Source of the DNA: Antarcticibacterium flavum
GTDB lineage: Bacteria > Bacteroidota > Bacteroidia > Flavobacteriales > Flavobacteriaceae
Assembly (NCBI RefSeq): GCF_006159205.1
Contig: NZ_CP040812.1
Location: 1,116,001-1,180,000, forward strand
DNA: 64,000 bases
Reading direction: 5' to 3'
Position numbers and translations under genes: made by a program. The stretch's first letter is position 1, and every line of letters begins with the position of its first letter. Below, piece by piece: positions 59,612 to 64,000 of this stretch. The notes below the pieces were generated by a model, which saw only the letters and a program-made list of their open reading frames with translations, made no database searches and was not told where the DNA came from.

Positions 59612-60097
59612 ATGAGCAGAGACAAACTCCAAAAGATGCCCCTTTTTCAAAAATCGATGGAGATCCTTGAGATCGTGGATCGCATTGCAGATCTCGTCCC
59701 GCACGAAAAAAAATTCCTGAAAGACGTGGCAGAATTCATGCGGTCAGATGCCACCCAGATCCCTGCCAAGATCGCAGGTGCTTTTGGAGAGGGTCCTTAT
59801 GACCTTAAAATGGAGAATGCTACCATCATAAGGAAAAATGCAATGCAAATCTATGTGCAATGCAATAGCTTTTTTATGGAAGAAGATTTCAAAGAAACCG
59901 AATATCTTAAGATGCTTCGTAATGAGATCGAGGAATTTAGGGTGCTATTTGCAGAGTGGGTCAAAACCTTTGATCCCTGGGATTATTATATAGACAGGTG
60001 GGGGTTATTTAACCCTCCCGGGGTGAATTATGACGATAAAGATCCAGACAGGGATATTCCCTTTAATGATTTCCCAGACGATGAAGAGGATGATTAG
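59612..60097 (+). CDS. Four-helix-bundle protein, paralogue 2 (acidic tail)
   Basis: The 161-aa protein begins MSRDKLQKMPLFQKSMEILEIVDRIADLVP and shows FMRSDATQIPAKIAGAFGEG, matching the family pattern RxAxxSIPxNIAEG of the 23S-rRNA-IVS four-helix-bundle group. The helical core ends LKMLRNEIEEFRVLFAEWVKTFDP. A 35-residue acidic, proline-rich tail (ending DIPFNDFPDDEEDD) is added relative to the paralogue at 58469. The first half and the EYLKMLRNEIEEF...LFAEW segment align with the other protein, implying an old duplication around marC. Cytosolic; function unknown. Confidence 0.8.
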   Translation: MSRDKLQKMPLFQKSMEILEIVDRIADLVPHEKKFLKDVAEFMRSDATQIPAKIAGAFGEGPYDLKMENATIIRKNAMQIYVQCNSFFMEEDFKETEYLKMLRNEIEEFRVLFAEWVKTFDPWDYYIDRWGLFNPPGVNYDDKDPDRDIPFNDFPDDEEDD

Positions 60098-60126
60098 CCA
60101 TCATTCCCAGGTAAATTTTAGAATAA

Positions 60127-60158
60127 AAAAAACGGCTTTCGATTAAAAGCCGTTTTTT
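60127..60158. terminator. Bidirectional terminator between paralogue 2 and icmF
   Basis: AAAAAACGGCTTT (60127-60139) pairs perfectly with AAAGCCGTTTTTT (60146-60158) over a 6-nt loop. It ends both converging genes. Confidence 0.92.
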
Positions 60159-60179
60159 ATTCTGTAGAAGCAGGTTTTT

Positions 60180-63100
60180 CTACATGTTTCTTCTGTACTG
60201 CCCTCCCACTTCAAACATGGCTTTGGTGATTTGTCCCAGGGAGCAAACCTTAGTGGCCTCCATGAGCACCGCAAAAATATTCTCATTCTTGATCGCTGCC
60301 TTCCTGATAGCCTCCAGTGCCGCTTCTGCTTTATCTGCTTTGGCTTTATGCAGGTTTTGTAAGGTAGTGATCTGGTACTGTTTTTCATCTTCAGTAGCTC
60401 GAATTACTTCCCCGGGAGTAACGGTAGGAGATCCTGTTGAACTTAGGAAAGTATTCACCCCTATTATAGGATAATCTCCATTATGTTTTAAAGTTTCGTA
60501 ATAAAGGCTTTCCTCCTGGATCTTGCTGCGTTGATACATAGTTTCCATGGCACCAAGCACTCCTCCCCTTTCGGTAATTCTGTCAAACTCTTTAAGAACC
60601 GCTTCCTCCACAAGTTCTGTAAGTTCTTCAATGATGAAAGCTCCCTGGATGGGGTTTTCATTCTTGGTAAGCCCAAGCTCCTTGTTTATAATAAGCTGGA
60701 TAGCCATTGCCCTTCTTACAGATGCTTCAGTAGGGGTTGTAATGGCCTCATCATATGCATTTGTATGCAGGGAGTTACAGTTGTCATAGATCGCATACAG
60801 AGCCTGTAAAGTAGTTCTTATATCGTTAAAATCTATTTCCTGGGCATGTAATGAACGTCCCGAGGTCTGGATGTGATATTTCAACATTTGTGCACGGGCA
60901 TTGGCTCCATATTTATGCTTTAGTGCTTTGGACCATATTTTTCTGGCTACCCTACCTATCACCGCGTATTCTGGATCTACCCCGTTGGAGAAGAAGAAGG
61001 AAAGGTTTGGTCCAAATTTATTAATGTCCATCCCCCTGCTCAAATAATATTCCACGTAGGTGAATCCATTGGCCAGGGTTAATGCCAGCTGGGTAATTGG
61101 GTTTGCACCTGCTTCAGCTATATGATATCCGCTAATGGAAACTGAATAGAAATTACGCACCTGCTTCTCGATAAAGTACTCCTGGACGTCACCCATTAAC
61201 CTAAGAGCAAATTCCGTAGAGAAGATACAGGTGTTCTGTGCCTGGTCCTCTTTAAGAATATCGGCTTGTACAGTCCCTCTTACTACATTCAGCGTTTTTG
61301 TTTTGATCTCCTGGTAAACATCTCCCGGCAGCACCTGGTCTCCAGTTACTCCAAGGAGCATAAGTCCAAGTCCGTTATTTCCTTCAGGCAATTTTCCCTG
61401 GTAGGTTGGGCGGTCAACTTCTTTTTCTGAATATATCTTTTTAATCTTCTCCTCTACTTCCTTCTCCAGGCCATTTTCTTTAATGTATTTCTCGCACTGT
61501 TGATCTATGGCTGCGTTCATAAAGAAACCAAGCAGCATAGGGGCCGGCCCGTTAATTGTCATACTTACTGAGGTAAGCGCATCGGCAAGGTCAAAACCGG
61601 AATACAATTTTTTCGCATCATCAAGGCAGCAAATAGAAACCCCGGCATTTCCAATTTTTCCGTAGATATCGGGCCTGTGATCTGGATCATTTCCATAAAG
61701 GGTAACTGAATCAAAGGCGGTAGAAAGCCTTTTTGCAGGCAAACCCATACTCACGTAATGGAAACGCCGGTTAGTACGCTCCGGCCCTCCTTCTCCTGCA
61801 AACATCCTGGTAGGATCTTCCCCTGCTCTTTTAAATGGATATAATCCAGCGGTGTAAGGGAATTCTCCCGGAACATTTTCCTGAAGGCTCCAGCGAAGTA
61901 TATCTCCCCAGGCGCTGTATTTAGGCAATGCTATCTTGGGGATCTGTGTATGGGAAAGTGACTCGGTATGAGTATCAATATTGATCTCTTTATCCCTTAC
62001 CATAAAGGAATAAACAGGTTCCTTGTATTTATTTACCTTCTCGTCCCAACCTGTTATTATCTCCCAGTTATAAGGATCCAGGTCCATTTTCAGGCGGTCG
62101 AATTCTTTTTTAAGAAGGCCGGTAAGCTGTTCATTTTCAGAAGTTGTGGCCTGCTCCAGGCTTTCCTCCTCTATACCATACTGGTTAAGTCCAAGGTGGG
62201 TTCCTGTAACTGTTTCCAGCGTCTTGAAGATCCCATACAATTTTTGGGCAACCTCTTCCTGCTGTTGGGCTTTTTGATCATATCCCCTGTTGTTTTCTGA
62301 AATTTCAGAAAGGTAACGGGTCCTGTTAGGCGGAATAATATAGATCTTCTCACTCTGGTCTTCGTTGGTCTCAAAACTGGAATTCAAGGCTGAACCCGTT
62401 TTTTCATCTACTTTATTTATCAACTTCCTGTAAAGGGTATTCATCCCGGGATCGTTGAATTGGGAGGCGATAGTACCATAGACCGGAAGCGTTTCAGGAT
62501 CTTCGTGCCACAGCCCGTGGTTGCGCTGGTATTGCTTCTTTACATCTCTTATAGCATCCAGAGCACCTCTTTTATCAAATTTATTGATCGCCACAACGTC
62601 TGCAAAATCCAGCATATCTATTTTCTCAAGCTGTGTTGCAGCTCCAAACTCAGGAGTCATAACATATAGAGAAGCATCAGAGTGTTCAAGGATCTCGGTA
62701 TCGCTTTGGCCAATCCCTGAGGTTTCCAGGATAATAAGGTCATAAGCTGCGGCTTTTAATACCTGCACCGCTTCTGCAACATATTTTGAAAGTGCGAGAT
62801 TGGATTGCCTTGTGGCCAGGGATCTCATGTAAACCCTGGGATTGTTAATGGCGTTCATACGAATCCTGTCTCCCAGCAAGGCGCCGCCGGTCTTTCTTTT
62901 TGAGGGATCTACAGAAACTATCCCAACGGTTTTTTCAGGAAAATCAATAAGGAACCGTCTTACGAGTTCATCTACAAGGGAAGATTTCCCTGCTCCACCG
63001 GTACCGGTGATCCCAAGTACAGGTGTGGTAGCCTTTGAATCCTCAGTATCATTGTAATGAAATACTTTTTCAAAATCCTCATGCCGGTTTTCTGCCAAAG

Positions 63101-63616
63101 AAATAAGTCTTGCTATAGTATTTACATCTTTCTTCTTTAGCAGCTCTTCAACTTTATTCTCATTCTTTAAGGCTGGGGTTGGGGTGTCTGATGTTTTTAC
63201 AAGATCATTGATCATCCCCTGCAATCCCATTTCGCGGCCATCATCTGGCGCATAGATACGGGTAATGCCGTAATCCATAAGTTCCTTTATCTCTTCAGGA
63301 AGTATAACACCTCCCCCGCCACCAAAGATCTTGATGTGGCCTGCCCCTTTTTCCTGAAGCAGATCATACATATATCGAAAATACTCATTATGTCCCCCTG
63401 GTAGGAAGTCATTGCAATTGCATTGGCATCTTCCTGGATCGCACAATTCACTACCTCTTCCACACTGCGGTCGTGGCCAAGGTGGATCACCTCTACCCCG
63501 GTAGACTGGATGATACGGCGCATAATATTTATCGCGGCATCATGCCCGTCGAAAAGAGAGGCGGCGGTTACTATTCTAACTTTATTGGTGGGTTTATAAG
63601 GAGCTTGTACTTCCAT
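60180..63616 (-). pseudogene. icmF: Fused isobutyryl-CoA mutase (IcmF-type), frameshifted near its N-terminus
   Basis: The full-length protein would be about 1145 aa: an N-terminal B12-binding domain ([35 protein letters not shown], then [17 protein letters not shown]), a MeaB-like GTPase ([40 protein letters not shown]) and an acyl-CoA mutase barrel at the end. The front 78 codons from ATG 63616 run to TSYQGD; the match [18 protein letters not shown] is then in the next frame. One added G in the G-run at 63394-63398 restores one frame. IcmF isomerises isobutyryl- and butyryl-CoA, with built-in G-protein chaperone. If the break is real the larger part cannot bind B12. Confidence 0.9.
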
Positions 63617-63745
63617 TGTTGAAAATCTTTTTTAAGGTGCCGCAATTTACGAATTTCCTTAAAAAAGCTTTGCCTATATGTAAAGAACTTAATAAGGAGC
63701 TGGATTGGGCAAAAGTGATTGATGATTCATTAAACCGGCAGTAGA

Positions 63746-64000
63746 TTAAAGAGCACAGCTGGTATCCCTGGAATTGCCCTGCAACAAATCCTCAATAAAG
63801 TCTCTTTTATTTGATAGCCGCGGAATCTTATGTTGCCCGCCCAGCTTATGGTTCCTTTTAAGCCATCCATAGAAGGTGCCTCCCGGAACCGAATGAATTA
63901 CGGGCTCCGTAATTGCCGAATTGTCTGAGCGCTTGCTTTTGTAATCTTCATTAAGCCGGCATAGCTCATTATCCAAAAATCTGCTGAAGGATCTTAAATT
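63746..64000 (-). CDS. C-terminal end of a GH3-like (auxin-responsive family) acyl-adenylating protein
   Basis: The frame is open past base 64000, so only the last 84 codons are present. They read LRSFSRFLDNELCRLNEDYKSKR and then PVIHSVPGGTFYGWLKRNHKLGGQHKIPRLSNKRDFIEDLL, matching the C-terminus of bacterial GH3-family proteins (PxVHxVPxGTFYxWMKxRGKLGGQHKVPRLSN). GH3 enzymes activate carboxylic acids with ATP and join them to amino acids in plants; the bacterial role is unknown. It is upstream of icmF on the same strand with a 129-bp gap. Confidence 0.88.
   Translation of the reverse strand, partial: NLRSFSRFLDNELCRLNEDYKSKRSDNSAITEPVIHSVPGGTFYGWLKRNHKLGGQHKIPRLSNKRDFIEDLLQGNSRDTSCAL

Overview
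The window looks like a chromosomal segment of a Bacteroidota bacterium, most likely a marine-type member of the Flavobacteriaceae. The evidence is an AT-rich sequence, -7 elements of the TAnnTTTG type instead of a sigma70 -10 box, an unusually long SecA (1121 aa) without a C-terminal zinc finger, a DnaJ with only two CxxCxGxG motifs, and many families typical of Bacteroidota (DUF4199, DUF4920, DUF6268, DUF6503, SigZ, fused isobutyryl-CoA mutase, GH3-like protein). Genus is not determined. No rRNA, tRNA, CRISPR array or prophage was recognised.

Layout: 1-3.8 kb holds the end of a large kinase-like protein, a secreted VOC protein and a Nudix hydrolase, followed by a complete IS4-family insertion sequence (2359-3774) with 17-bp inverted repeats and a 10-bp target duplication. 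3.9-11.8 kb carries formate-tetrahydrofolate ligase, membrane proteins (DUF389, DUF1206), a lipoprotein S9 peptidase and a VOC protein. 11.9-13.6 kb is a small set that looks like arsenic detoxification: SigZ-type sigma factor, ArsI/CadI-type dioxygenase and ArsN-type acetyltransferase. 13.7-21.8 kb has a secreted aminopeptidase-like hydrolase, cobalamin adenosyltransferase, DUF2795, SecA and DUF4199. 22-25.3 kb has an M23 peptidase and an overlapping operon of ECF sigma factor, membrane regulator and secreted DUF4097-like protein. 25.5-35 kb has Ohr, MeaB with two glycosyltransferases, PAP2, MATE, a frameshifted M28 peptidase and PPK2. 36-42.4 kb has a sigma54-type response regulator without an HTH, an ABC-2 exporter and grpE-dnaJ. 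42.5-54.8 kb is mostly metabolism and transport (YceI, MnmD, IlvE, MazG-like, FluC/CrcB, P-II with AmtB, MFS). 55-64 kb has a DEAD-box helicase, a methyltransferase, Lrp, MarC between two related four-helix-bundle proteins, a frameshifted IcmF-type mutase and the end of a GH3-like gene.

Functional links: B12-dependent acyl-CoA rearrangement is represented three times (adenosyltransferase, MeaB, fused IcmF-type mutase). Nitrogen sensing and uptake are paired in glnK-amtB. The two regulatory systems (SigZ set, ECF sigma operon) each sit beside their presumed targets.

The least expected features are non-coding. Two intergenic stretches (21831-22085 and 32473-32889) are built of degenerate tandem heptamers; the second keeps one 7-nt phase through 25 units while the unit sequence drifts. 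Both also share a 23-nt motif. In addition, two large enzymes (M28 peptidase, IcmF) are each broken by what looks like one missing G in a G-run, which makes assembly or sequencing error a serious possibility, and a third, unrecognised gene remnant lies in the 48.4-48.9 kb gap.
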